A DNA stretch of 64,000 nucleotides. Source: Platanthera guangdongensis. Its lineage: Eukaryota > Streptophyta > Magnoliopsida > Asparagales > Orchidaceae. Below the pieces are notes generated by a model. The model searched no databases. It had not been told where the DNA came from and saw only the letters and a list, made by a program, of their open reading frames with translations. A program made the position numbers and the translations under genes. The stretch lies in NCBI GenBank assembly GCA_039583875.1, contig CM077163.1, forward strand, positions 113,283,213 through 113,347,212, written 5' to 3'. Shown here one piece after another: positions 1-8,140 of this stretch; within the stretch, counting starts at the first letter, position 1; every line of letters begins with the position of its first letter.

Positions 1-1
1 C

Positions 2-229
2 GACTCCTCCAGTGCAATTGCAATTGCCAACAATCCGGTATCGCACAACAGAACGAAGCATATTGAAGTGCGCTACCATTTCATTCGGGAGCACGTGGAG
101 AACAAGGACATCTCTCTCTGTTATGTCCCCACGGACAAGCAGTTTGCAGATATTTTCACAAAGCCCTTAGACGAAGCCAAGTTCAGTCTTTTCAAAACTG
201 AATTAGGGATGCTCAACTATGAGGAATGA
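2..229 (+). CDS. Copia pol C-terminus (RNase H tail), partial
   Basis: This is an open frame of 75 codons that runs in from the left edge and ends at TGA 227-229. It encodes the end of a Ty1/copia RNase H. The block SRT/NRTKHIEVRYHFIREHV is the conserved RNase H tail, and FTKPL near the end is the usual last motif of Copia polyproteins. The start is outside the window. No stop or frameshift interrupts the visible part. RNase H degrades the RNA strand of the RNA-DNA hybrid during reverse transcription in virus-like particles. The same C-terminal block is seen in the better preserved Copia copy at 43997-47164, which supports the family call. The 5' neighbour is unseen; the 3' neighbour is the polypurine region and the LTR. 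Confidence 0.9.
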   Translation, partial: DSSSAIAIANNPVSHNRTKHIEVRYHFIREHVENKDISLCYVPTDKQFADIFTKPLDEAKFSLFKTELGMLNYEE

Positions 230-533
230 AGACTACAGAAGCTCCAGGGGGAGCCTCTGCCAGGAACTCAAGTGTGAGCACAGGTGCAAGTACTGAGGGG
301 GAGCAAGGGGTCAAATGCAACAGACCCAGATTTGCAGAAGCCGAAAAGGGAGAGATTACCCTCTCGACTAAGGCTAAGGTGGCTCCAAGTTGGCTAAGGT
401 GGCTCCAAGTTTGCCCTCAAGAAATTGGTAATGAATATCTCTCTCAACTCAATTTCAAGTTTATGATTTTCATTCCCATACGCTCTATTCACCTTAGCTT
501 GTAGGGTTTAGGCTTCTTCAAATAGGGGGAGAT
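230..533 (+). other. Post-pol region with multiple polypurine tracts
   Basis: These are non-coding bases between the pol stop and the 3' LTR. Purine tracts AGGGGGAG occur near 247, 295 and 523; the last, AATAGGGGGAGAT, abuts the LTR start at 534 and should be the plus-strand primer. Repeated tracts of this kind are a Sirevirus trait. A short direct repeat (GGTGGCTCCAAGTTGGCTAA type) lies at about 378-412. I see no convincing third ORF here, unlike in the second Sirevirus family in this window. Confidence 0.7.
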
Positions 534-847
534 TGTTGGGTATTGTATCCACAACGTACCTGATTTGAAGAAGCCCCTGAACAAACTAAGGTAAATAGAC
601 AATGTATTTGATAAAATATTTCAAGTTGTGCTTGCAGTTTTTCCATGCTAAGTGCACACCAATGTCAGGGTGTAGTAGGTCAATATACACGGGTCTGCAC
701 GACGTAATCCCTCGTTGAGCAGATCAGTGTGTTGGCCTACGTGTACTCTCTCTATTGGAGTGTACTTATTTTCAAGTACAGGGCTGTGATATTGCAAGAG
801 CAGTCAAGGAGCTAGGATGGGTCAAAGAGCAGTCCATGGGCGGATAG

Positions 848-1060
848 ACGAAAAAATCGTCTAAGTGTTAATCGACGAGAATCACCAAGTGATTCTCGCC
901 AATTCGTCGAGAATCACTAGCTGATTCTCGCCGTCTCCTTCCGGCGAAAACAGTGCGTGCAACCAAGTCAACTTCGTCTTTGATTCTCGCCGAATCGTCG
1001 AGAATCACCTTTGATTCTCGACGATTCGGCGAGACTCACCTTCGATTCTCGCCGATTTTG
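848..1060 (+). repeat. U3 cluster of GATTCTCG/CGAGAATC palindromic motifs
   Basis: The 8-mers CGAGAATC and GATTCTCG alternate many times in about 210 bp, forming inverted pairs spaced 8-15 bp (for example GAGAATCACCAAGTGATTCTC at about 879-899). The cluster lies in the LTR about 120-330 bp upstream of the TATA box, where cis-regulatory elements are expected. CG-rich palindromic repeats in LTRs are reported for Sireviruses. A role in binding a dimeric transcription factor is inference. Confidence 0.75.
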
Positions 1061-1176
1061 ACTTGGGCGTATTCTGGATCCCGCTGGACCGGACTCTGCC
1101 GCTGGCGCTGTTTTGAACTGGGGTTAGGGTTTCTTCAGGTGGGACCCATAACGGTTATAATGGAGTATTTCCACCG

Positions 1177-1186
1177 TATATATATA
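1177..1186 (+). promoter_or_regulatory. TATA box of the S1 LTR promoter
   Basis: TATATATATA lies downstream of the palindrome cluster and about 640 bp into the LTR, at the expected U3/R border. A second TATAAATAG at about 1906-1914 lies in U5 and is conserved between Sirevirus LTRs, but it is too near the LTR end to be the main promoter. Confidence 0.5.
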
Positions 1187-2038
1187 CGCGTATTTTGAAC
1201 AGTAATCAAATAGACAGAAAGAAATACACGAGCCGCCGACCGTGACCTAGATCGCGATACCTGCTCCGCCGTCGTCGCCGCTCGTGCAAGTTGTTCGCCG
1301 CTTTAGATCGTGATTCTTCTAGATCCTTCGGCGACAGAAGCTTAGCCAAGCTTAGAGTCTCACGCGTCTAACCAGAGATCCTTTGTCTCTTGATTTGTTG
1401 ATCGGGAAAACCTTCCCCGTCCGAATCGATCGAGACGATCGATCCTAGTGTGACCGTTGGAAGACCTAGCTAGCTTCGCTACGAAGTTTGAATCTCCAAA
1501 GTACAGCAGTCGCACACCGTTGCCGCCGCCGATCCCGAGAACCAAGCCGCCACTCGTCTTGCCGCCGCCGGTTTCGTGGAGATTCTCTCCAAGTGAGATC
1601 TAGGGTTGTGGACTCTTCGTGACTTCTAGAACACGTCATCAAACGAAGAGGGACACCTTAGTCTCCGAAAGTAGTTTGTATTTCTTGTACATTCTAGTTA
1701 ATTTTTGTTGTATATGAACGTTGGTTCCGAGTTGTAAGGGTTGGGTGCAACCTGTGTTGTGGGAGTGTTGTCTCCTACGTGTGGAAGGGTTCCTTCCGAT
1801 AGTGCAAGGATTGGATTTCAATCCTGTTGGTGAAGAGACTGAGTCGTCCCTTGTTGGGAGATAGGTCGAAGGGGGAAAGTGGATGTACCCAAATCGGGGA
1901 ACCACTATAAATAGCTTGTGTACTCTATTTGCTGTGCTGTTTTATTTTCGTGTGCAGGTACAATTTTAAATTCCGCAAAAACGCTGCACGTCACCTATTC
2001 CCCCCCATAGGTGAAGGTAGTTGACACTAGGTGGACTT

Positions 2039-4070
2039 TCAAGAATCCTTCATCATCTGGAGGGTGCACTCGGCGGCTTGGATGGAGTTGATCCGCAATC
2101 TCTCGACGAGGTCGGCCTCGCCAAAGATTCGCAGGCTCTTGTAGGGGAGAGTGGGGTCGATGTCATGAGGCGGGAAGAAGATCTCCGCCTGGCGACGCAC
2201 CTCGCCGAGGAGGTGCTGGTTCTCCCCCTTCAGCTTCGTGTTTGCGCCCTCCAGCTCGGCAAGTAGTGCGCGCAGCCAGCCAATCTCCTCCCCTGCTCAG
2301 CGTTGCGAGCCTGGAGCTCCCCTGCAGCCTCGACATCCGCGGCCAGGAGTGCGCGCAGTTGGCTGACCTCCTCCCCCAGCTCGGTGTTGCGAGCCTGAAG
2401 CTCGCATGCCGCCTTGGCATCCTGGAAAAGAGTCCATTTAGCAGCAGCACAAAATATTCTTAGTGAAAAAGAAGAACAGCGCTTGAAACTTACCAACTCG
2501 CCGGCGGCTTGGGCGAGTAGACCCTCTGCTATGCCAAGCCGCCTCGCCTGATCGGTGACCTTATCCTTGGCGAGGTCGCGAGCCTGCTCAGCCTTTTCGA
2601 GTTGGTGGCTGAGGGCAAAGCTGCGGCGTGCCAGCATGTGATGCAGCTCCAGGGTCCGCAGGTGGGACTGCAGGCCCTCATGGCCGAGCTGCCGAAGGGT
2701 AGTCTTCTTGTAGGCCTCGGCATCCTCCCGGCCATACAAGCCGAAGCCGAGGGCGTAGGCGTGACCGGTGGCAGGCTCGCGGTCGTGCCAGGAAGGGTGA
2801 AGAGTGGAGACAGAGACTCGATGAGCGAGCTCATCCCACTGCAGCATGGGCTCGCCCGCCGAATCCTTCCAGCACGCGCCGAAGTTGAAGAGGGGTGTTA
2901 CTTCGGCGGCGCGCGCTCGCGGACAGCCCTCTTCGCCGATGGAGGAGGGGAGATCGCCGCCGTGGAAGGGGGGCCCTCGCCACCTTTCCGCCCCTTGCTG
3001 GTTATCTCCTTCAGCGGGTTCTCCGGCGACGCGTCGGGAGGGGTCGCCGACGAGCTGATGTACTTAGGGCTGGGCTGTTGTTGTTGTTGCCCCCGCGGAG
3101 CCAGCAGGGCTCTCCGCATCTTCTTCATTTGTCGGTGGCCGAATGGCGGGTTTGATCCCGCGTCCTTAGGTCGCCTCTTGCTGGAAGAGGGTTGCGAGAG
3201 GGCCGCCTCATCTCGGCAGGCCGCCGCCGCCACCTTCTCGCGAGCAATGGGGTCGACATGGAGCCCCGGATCCGCGAACGGCGGGTTCACAGGGATTATT
3301 CGCTCCCCTGCAGGAAAACACCGAAAAAGTTAGGAATTTAGCAATAATATGGCGAGTTCGGCGGGTAGGCGAACTCGGCAGGATGAGGAAGGAAGCATAC
3401 CTTCGCTGGGCAGAACAGGGGGGAGCGCGTCGAGGCCCCTACGCAGGAAGGCGACCTCGAAATCTTTGTGGAGGAAGAATTTGTGGAGTTCGGCGTCGTT
3501 GCCGGACACGGCTGGTGGGCAGTACACCTCCTCGCCCTTCTGCTGAGGCGAGTAGGGGATGTTGCCGAGATCGCTCTTGATGAAGGCGATCTTGGTCATC
3601 CAGGTGTGGTGCTTGTTCGCGATCTCGCGAACTTTGATTAGCGAGCCGCCAAAGTAGGCGACCCCGTCCGGCGTCGCCTTGTAGGAGAAGAGCTTCCTGA
3701 ACACCGTCAGGTTGAACTCGATCTTCTCCCGCCGGAGGTAACTCACGAACGCCACCATCATCGCGATGGCATTGGAGTTCAACTGTGCGGGGACGGCCAC
3801 GTAGTACTTCAAGATCTGCCGGATCTCCGGCAACAGGGGAAGGCGCAACCCCACCTCGAAGTGCGAGATGGGGAAGGCGAGCTCATCTTCATAAAAGGTG
3901 TTGATGGCCTCGCCCGTCCTCGGCCTGCGCGCCTCGAAACCTGGCGGCATGCGCTCCGCCACGAATTCAGCGAGCTCCTCCTCGCTGGTGTGCCCCTCGA
4001 AGAAGCAGTAGTTCGTGAAGTGCTGCGCGCACTTGGAGCGGCCATCGACATCTGGATTGGTCTTGCCCAT
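2039..4070 (-). pseudogene. Antisense accessory ORF, PF04195-like 'gypsy type transposon' protein, truncated by Sirevirus
   Basis: The gene reads right to left from ATG 4068-4070. Exon 1 (3401-4070) encodes a globular domain with blocks such as LPLLPEIRQILKYY and NSNAIAMMVAFVSYLRR that resemble the plant PF04195 family. A GT-AG intron (3308-3400, donor GTATGC, acceptor CTGCAG) joins exon 2 in frame (phase 1). Exon 2 is a low-complexity basic linker. One frame change lies near 2900, either a frameshift or a missed intron. The next part is coiled coil with ELQARNxELGEE heptad repeats, interrupted by a second intron (2422-2493, donor GTAAGT, acceptor TTTTCCAG). A one-base frameshift at about 2290 shifts the tail. 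The final TGA (2039-2041) is supplied by the terminal bases of the S1 LTR, so the natural C-terminus has been displaced. Biochemical function is unknown. The domain call is by memory of the family pattern. Confidence 0.65.
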
Positions 4071-4177
4071 ATTCGCAGGAAAAAAGCACTACGCGAGCAG
4101 GGAAAGAGGAGAACACAGAGAAAGGGAAGCAAAGCAATAAAGGCACAGTACGGGGGGTAGGTGGGGGGGGGGGGGGG

Positions 4178-4187
4178 CTATTTATAG
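4178..4187 (-). promoter_or_regulatory. TATA box for the antisense ORF at 2039-4070
   Basis: On the minus strand the sequence reads CTATAAATAG, 108 bp before the ATG at 4070. It is followed by a run of C (G-run on the + strand at about 4163-4177). Position and sequence fit a plant core promoter. Confidence 0.6.
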
Positions 4188-4215
4188 GAAAAGAAATCTG
4201 GGGCGGGCCGTCAAA

Positions 4216-4283
4216 TCAACTCAGCTCGCCGCCCAGCTCGCCACCCCAACTCGCCACCCCAACTCGCCACCCCAACTCGCCGA
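4216..4283 (+). repeat. Short tandem repeat, 14 bp unit CACCCCAACTCGC
   Basis: About four imperfect copies of ACTCGCCACCCCA stand head to tail upstream of the antisense gene's TATA box. The related word CAGCTCGCC continues to the left. It is a small minisatellite in the promoter region of the accessory ORF. Confidence 0.7.
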
Positions 4284-4468
4284 CTTCCGACGCATCCCGA
4301 CCAAGGCTAAGTCGAACATTGTGGCATTTTATTCAAGTAATATGATTAAGAATTTTCTAAGAGTTGTTTATTACAGAAATAAAGTTCGGGAGTAAAAAAG
4401 ACGGGGCGCGCAAACAGGGAGAGCATCGGGGTGCGAGTACCGGTCGGCTCGGCAAAGGAGCCGCCCAC

Positions 4469-5512
4469 TTACCTACCCCGGCCTCGCGACCCCCGCCCCC
4501 CAGGCTGCCGCGCGCGGAGCAGCTCGCAAATCCTTCCGGAATTCCTCTGCGCAACCGAGAGACCGTCATCTATCTCGTCCATGAGCCGGGAGGGGAACAT
4601 CAGCTCGCCAGCTTGGTCGCGGCGCACCTCGTCAGCAAGACGCGCGTAGTCGCGTTGCAGCGTCTCGTTGACCCCCTGCACCTCGCGCAGTCCGCACACC
4701 AACTTTTTGAGGAGCTTGACCTCCCTCCTCGTCAACTTGCCTTGATCCACCTCAGGACCCAGGTAAGAGTCCAGCGAGCTCGGGGAAGGGAGGGGAGAAT
4801 AGTGGGCTGCCCGCGAGGATTCCTCGGCAGCCGATTGACTGGGAAGAGCTGTGAAGACAGGAGTTAGCAAAGAAAGGCAGGAAAAACTCATGAAGCAAGG
4901 AGTCAAGCAAAAATGACCTGAAGAGCTCGGCGGTTCAAAGGAGATGCGGGGAGGAATGAACCTGAGATCCTTCCCGCGACCCGGACCACGAGCCCCAGGC
5001 GAGATGAGCTCAAATCCCGGGGTGGGAATGGTCCCCAGACCCGCCCCCGCGACCACGTCAGTTTGGCGAGGAGGGGAGGTGCACACAGGCGAATTCGGCC
5101 TCTGCGAGCTCACATGCAGGATCCCAAAGAGCAGAGGAGGGTCCCGGGGATGGCTATCCGGTGCCTAGAATCGCGAGTTGGGGAGCGTGGTCTCGCCTCG
5201 CGGTGTGGGCTCTCGCGGCGCGACGCCCTCGCCATCTGGCTGACCGTCCAGGTCGTCGCCAACTACGACCACCTCTCTATCCTTCTCAAGGATAGTTCGG
5301 GTGGAAGAACCGGTCTCGCGAGCCAGGGTGGCCCTCAGGTCATTGAAAATGGGCTCGGCCGCCTCGGGGAATGGCTTTGACTTCTTGGAACTGGGCTCGG
5401 CAGAGTCGGAATGGGGAGCTTTCGCGGGGACCGCCGTCAGAGCGGCAACGCGAGCCGCGGAGGCCTGGCGGGCTCGGTCTATGCGCTCTTGGATCTCCTT
5501 AGGAAGAGGCAT
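4469..5512 (-). CDS. Second antisense accessory ORF, multi-exon, unknown function
   Basis: The likely start is ATG 5510-5512 (MPLPKEIQERIDRARQ...), 50 bp downstream of a minus-strand TATA box. The first exon is rich in charged and small residues and is open to TAG near 5165. Reading then resumes in the frame open from about 5113, so an intron must remove the region around 5115-5170; I could not fix its borders. A clear intron lies at 4849-4917 (GTCATT...CTTCACAG, with a CTAAC branch-like motif); its 69 bp keep the frame. The last exon carries a probable coiled coil (LTRREVKLLKKLVCGLREVQ) and ends basic and glycine-rich. I do not recognise a catalytic domain. In Tat-type elements such antisense ORFs accompany the PF04195-like one; that link is inference. 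Confidence is lower for exon borders than for the coding nature. Confidence 0.5.
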
Positions 5513-5562
5513 CTTGGCAGGGCAGCAGAGGGAATGGCAAGAGTCAGGCAGTTGGGCAGGTG

Positions 5563-5574
5563 CACATATATATA
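5563..5574 (-). promoter_or_regulatory. TATA box for the antisense ORF at 4469-5512
   Basis: On the minus strand TATATATATGTG lies about 50-60 bp before ATG 5512, in a region otherwise GC-rich. Spacing fits a plant core promoter with a short leader. Confidence 0.5.
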
Positions 5575-5688
5575 GCCGCAGGTGGCCCCCACCAGAAGAT
5601 TCCCTCCAACTCGCCAACCAGCGCTCGCCGCACACTTGGGGTTGGATGTTTCTTTCCGAGCTTTGACAAGCTCGAAAAGAGCGGGGAT

Positions 5689-6366
5689 TGTGTACAACCC
5701 TGTGTCCGACGAGCAAGGTCACCAGGGTCTAGGCAGATCGGGCTGAGGACAATAGGCGAGCTCGGCAGTAAAGGGGCGAGCCTGAGCTCGGCATTCGTCG
5801 ACCAGAGATCGACGATCGGCGACCCCGAGCTCGGCATTCGCCGAGCGAGGCCCAACTCGCGTCTTCGCAGTGGAGCTCGGCAGCAGTAGGCGAGCAGAGC
5901 ATGCCGAGGTGGTCAAAGCTCCCCAGCTCGCCTGGATGTATGAGGTACTTTTTACTGTTTTGCCCCCACTGGTCTGCCCATAGCCCTTCAAAACAGTGGA
6001 GTTTGGCTGTTGGCAGACCCAACCAAGGGTTTCCTGGTAATTTCAGGTCAGTTCTTCTGGTTATTGGCAGTTCGGATTTCAAAAGCTATAAATAGGACCC
6101 AAGGGGTACCCCAGAAAGCAGGTTCTTCCCTGTGCTCTCCTGCTCCAATCTTCAAGTGCTTTCTGAGGGTACCTTAGCTCGGCTTCTGGCTAAGGAGGGG
6201 AAGCGCTCTGAGATCTTCCGGGTTTGTGGTGGGACCTCCCCCGCCGAGCCCTTGGGTCTGTGTTACCTCGTCTTCTTTGTGTTTTGCTCGCAGGATCGAA
6301 GTAGGTGCGAGACCACCCCTTCCCCAAGGGCAAACTCCACGAGAGATCGAGGAATCAGTTTCAACA
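5689..6366 (+). repeat. Candidate 3' LTR of the Tat-like element (678 bp)
   Basis: It starts TGTGTACAACCC right after a purine-rich stretch (GAAAAGAGCGGGGAT, a possible polypurine tract) and is proposed to end GTTTCAACA. A + strand TATA box lies at 6086-6095. The U3 part repeats the words GAGCTCGGC and ATTCGTCGACC/ATTCGCCGAGC. No second copy is in the window, so both ends are inferred only from TG...CA termini and the neighbouring tract. Confidence 0.45.
6086..6095 (+). promoter_or_regulatory. TATA box (+ strand) in the candidate Tat-like LTR
   Basis: CTATAAATAG on the + strand is followed about 30 bp later by a pyrimidine-rich CTTCCCTGTGCTCTCCTGC stretch that could hold the transcription start. 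It points opposite to the two antisense ORF promoters. Confidence 0.55.
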
Positions 6367-6680
6367 ATGTCGCCTTCACGATAAATGTTGCCCCCACGAC
6401 AAATTTCGCCCCCACGACAAATGTCGCCCCCACGACAAATGTCGCCCGCCACGATCAATGTCGCCCCCACGACAAATGTCGCCCCACGATAAATGTCGCT
6501 CACACGACAAATGTCGTCCCCATGACAAATGTCGTCTCCATGACAAATGTCGCTCCCACGATAAATGTAGCTCCCACGACAAATGCAGCCGCCACGACAA
6601 ATGCCTCCCCTACGACAAATGTCACCCCTACGACAAATGACGCCCCCACAACAAATGTCTCCCCCACGACAAATGCCCCC
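6367..6680 (+). repeat. Minisatellite, ~15 bp unit CCCACGACAAATGTCGC
   Basis: About 20 imperfect copies of a 15-bp unit containing ACGACAAATGTCG run head to tail. Some copies read GATAAATG or CATGACAAATG. The core GACAAATGTC is itself an inverted repeat. Apparent ORFs of 70-200 codons in several frames are by-products of the 15-bp periodicity, not genes. The array abuts the GGGCC...GGCCC hairpin of a Helitron-like 3' end, where minisatellites are common. Confidence 0.9.
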
Positions 6681-6708
6681 AGGGCCGGAGGCCCGTACCT
6701 ATCACTTG
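6681..6708 (+). mobile_element. Helitron-like 3' terminus, older copy
   Basis: The hairpin GGGCCGGAGGCCC is followed by GTACCTATCACTTG and then a TA tract. The same 27 bp with two changes recur at 7509-7535. A hairpin about 10 bp before the terminus is the Helitron pattern; the usual ending is CTRR, whereas here it is CTTG, so the assignment is tentative. The 5' end of this first element is not identified. Confidence 0.4.
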
Positions 6709-6726
6709 TATATATATATATATATA
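6709..6726 (+). repeat. (TA)n microsatellite
   Basis: TATATATA tract between the two Helitron-like pieces. A similar tract follows the second piece at 7536-7558, so the second element appears to sit inside a TA-rich target. Confidence 0.9.
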
Positions 6727-7535
6727 TCTTTACTAATATAAAAGAAATATAAATTCATGAGTTCGAAATTAGAATGGTCGTATGATCATGGTTTGATAAT
6801 TCGGCTGTCGTCTAATCAAGTTTAATCATACTGCACTATCTCTCCACATTTTAGTATGTCTCATAAACCTACAAACTAGGTTGTCCTAAACCTTTGTAAA
6901 ATTACGTTTTTCCCCCTATATAACTCTAAAAATAAGGGAAGGTTGACTGTGAAACCGGACGGGCTGACTATGGACCGCAGCTTCGCATAACACACTCTGA
7001 AAAGAATGCCCCAGCCGACCCAACTCAGCATAAGAAAGACTCAGTCTAGCCGTTGAAAATAATTTCAAATAAGTCATATTGCATATGCCTTATAAAAACA
7101 CAAATTTAATTTCAAACGGGCAATGTGAGACTAAAGAGGCATGTTATTCATGTTTGAATTAGTTAAATAATTAATTAATTAAATGTTAATTACTATTATT
7201 AATTAACCTGAAAAGCAGGGGGAGCGTGGCTAGACTGGCCAAGCTCCGCCTGCTTTTAATTACATTCAATAATTTTTTTTAATTAACATATAATCTATTA
7301 ATATTTTTTAATTAATTAACAGTTAATAACAATTTAATTAATTAATAAATGTTTTCATATTAATTAAAATTAATTGATAAATCATATTAAAAATATTAAC
7401 AAATCATTTAAAATACATAAAAGGTCTCACGGCATCGGGGCGGGCGTAGCCCGCCACCGAAGGCCGGGTACTGTCGCTCGGGGCGGGAAACTATGACGCG
7501 TAGCTATCGGGCCGGAGGCCCGTGCCTGTCACTTG
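6727..7535 (+). mobile_element. Helitron-like non-autonomous element (809 bp)
   Basis: The left end TCTTTACTAATATAAAAG matches the TC...CTA-rich 5' start typical of plant Helitrons. The right end has the hairpin GGGCCGGAGGCCC followed by GTGCCTGTCACTTG. The insertion lies between A (6726) and T (7536), as expected of Helitrons, and leaves no TSD. The interior is AT-rich (TTAATTAA words) and has no ORF worth reporting. It also holds a GC-rich, hairpin-rich block at about 7430-7530 and an isolated hairpin at 7211-7257. The CTTG terminus departs from CTRR, so a different foldback element remains possible. Confidence 0.45.
7211..7257 (+). repeat. Imperfect hairpin, two 20-nt arms
   Basis: AAAAGCAGGGGGAGCGTGGC and its downstream partner (7238-7257) pair over 18 of 20 positions with a 7-nt loop. 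It is GC-rich inside a very AT-rich stretch. It could form a strong RNA stem-loop; its role is unknown. Confidence 0.6.
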
Positions 7536-7560
7536 TATATATATATATATATATATATTA
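7536..7560 (+). repeat. (TA)n microsatellite
   Basis: TATATATA tract directly after the Helitron-like 3' end; the counterpart of the tract at 6709-6726. Confidence 0.9.
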
Positions 7561-7562
7561 TA

Positions 7563-7970
7563 ACATATATAAGCTCAAGCTTATTTAAGCCTAAAAAAGT
7601 TTAAGTTAATTATTCCACAATACAAGTCTGAATTTGGCAAATAATATATGCATTTTGTAGCCAAGAACGAGATCGACAACTTTAATGTTGAATATTTTTT
7701 TCAAAATTTGCACGGTTTGACCGGAATCTCACCCGAAAGGTTGCTGGCTCGAAATGAATATAATAATAAATTTCAAAATTCGAGCTAGCAGCCTTCTGGG
7801 CCAGATTCTGGCTAAACCGTTCAAATTTTGAAAAATTGTTCAACATGAAAGTTGTAGATCTAATTCTAGACTATAAAATGCATATATTATTTGTCTAATT
7901 TTGATATGTATTGTGAGAGAACCAACTCAATTTTTTTTATACTTAAAAAACTTGATCTTATATATTCCAA
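7563..7970. mobile_element. Long inverted repeat, foldback or MITE-like element (~400 bp)
   Basis: The left arm (about 7563-7754) and the right arm (about 7778-7970) are reverse complements at roughly three quarters of positions, with a short AT-rich loop around 7755-7777. Matching blocks include AATAATATATGCATTTT with its partner near 7880, and GCTGGCTCGAA with TTCGAGCTAGC. Transcripts would fold into a near-200-bp duplex. No ORF is present. The termini are AT-rich, so the exact ends and TSD cannot be fixed by eye. It lies between the TA tract and the gypsy A LTR. Confidence 0.6.
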
Positions 7971-8140
7971 ACTCATATATCCAATGAGAAAAAGATTTAA
8001 GATTGAACTTGTAACGTCCTGAATCGCACTAGACCCCTCATGCGTGTTTTTGAGTCAGGAGTGCTGACTAGGGTTCATGGGGAGTGCTGACAATAGGGCA
8101 GCACATGTGAAAAGGAGGAGCAATCAGTCAAGCATAAGAC

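Larger units (their letters stand above)
1..2041 (+). mobile_element. 3' end of a Sirevirus-type Ty1/copia retrotransposon (S1)
   Basis: The window opens inside an LTR retrotransposon on the + strand. Seen in order: the tail of a Copia RNase H domain, about 300 bp with several polypurine tracts, and a long LTR beginning TGTTGGG and ending CTTTCA. Several GGGGGAG tracts before the 3' LTR and a C-rich CACCTATTC motif near the LTR end are features I associate with the Sirevirus (SIRE/Maximus) lineage. It is related to, but a different family from, the Sirevirus copies at 12416-38106 and 39828-52063: the U5 regions share the GGGGGAAAGTGGATGTACCC motif, but the U3 regions differ. The 5' part lies outside the window, so the element's TSD cannot be tested. 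Confidence 0.85.
534..2041 (+). repeat. 3' LTR of Sirevirus S1 (1508 bp)
   Basis: It begins TGTTGGGTATTG directly after the polypurine tract and ends GGACTTTCA, the same terminal CTTTCA seen in the other Sirevirus LTRs. Internal marks are a U3 palindrome cluster (848-1060), a TATA box (1177-1186), the conserved U5 block GGGGGAAAGTGGATGTACCC (about 1869) and the C-rich CACCTATTCCCCCCC near 1996. The 3' boundary is inferred from the CA terminus and from homology of the end motif; the 5' LTR is not in the window for comparison. Confidence 0.75.
2042..6366 (+). mobile_element. 3' part of a Tat-like Ty3/gypsy element with antisense accessory ORFs
   Basis: Two gene-like units on the minus strand (2039-4070 and 4469-5512), each with its own TATA box, are followed on the right by a candidate + strand LTR (5689-6366). 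Antisense extra ORFs with the plant 'putative gypsy type transposon' domain (PF04195-like) between pol and the 3' LTR are reported for Tat-lineage gypsy elements, so I read this as such a 3' portion. No gag or pol remains: the left side is cut by the Sirevirus S1 insertion. GAGCTCGGC/GCGAGCTCGGC words recur through the whole block, consistent with one unit. The element assignment is inference from layout and domain resemblance. Confidence 0.6.

Noticed and set aside
1360..1905. Minus-strand ORFs in the S1 LTR (1360-1545, 1639-1905)
   Set aside because: Short, inside the LTR, no homology and no promoter; chance open frames.
2602..3333. 243-codon + strand ORF
   Set aside because: It is the shadow of the GC-rich antisense gene, which has splice sites, a TATA box and family resemblance on the minus strand.
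3861..4867. Other + strand ORFs at 3861-4160 and 4364-4867
   Set aside because: GC-rich shadows or promoter-side sequence of the antisense ORFs; no domain.
6132..6752. 206-codon ORF and companions over the 15-bp minisatellite
   Set aside because: Open because the unit length is a multiple of three; the peptide is a TNVAPT repeat without a known family.
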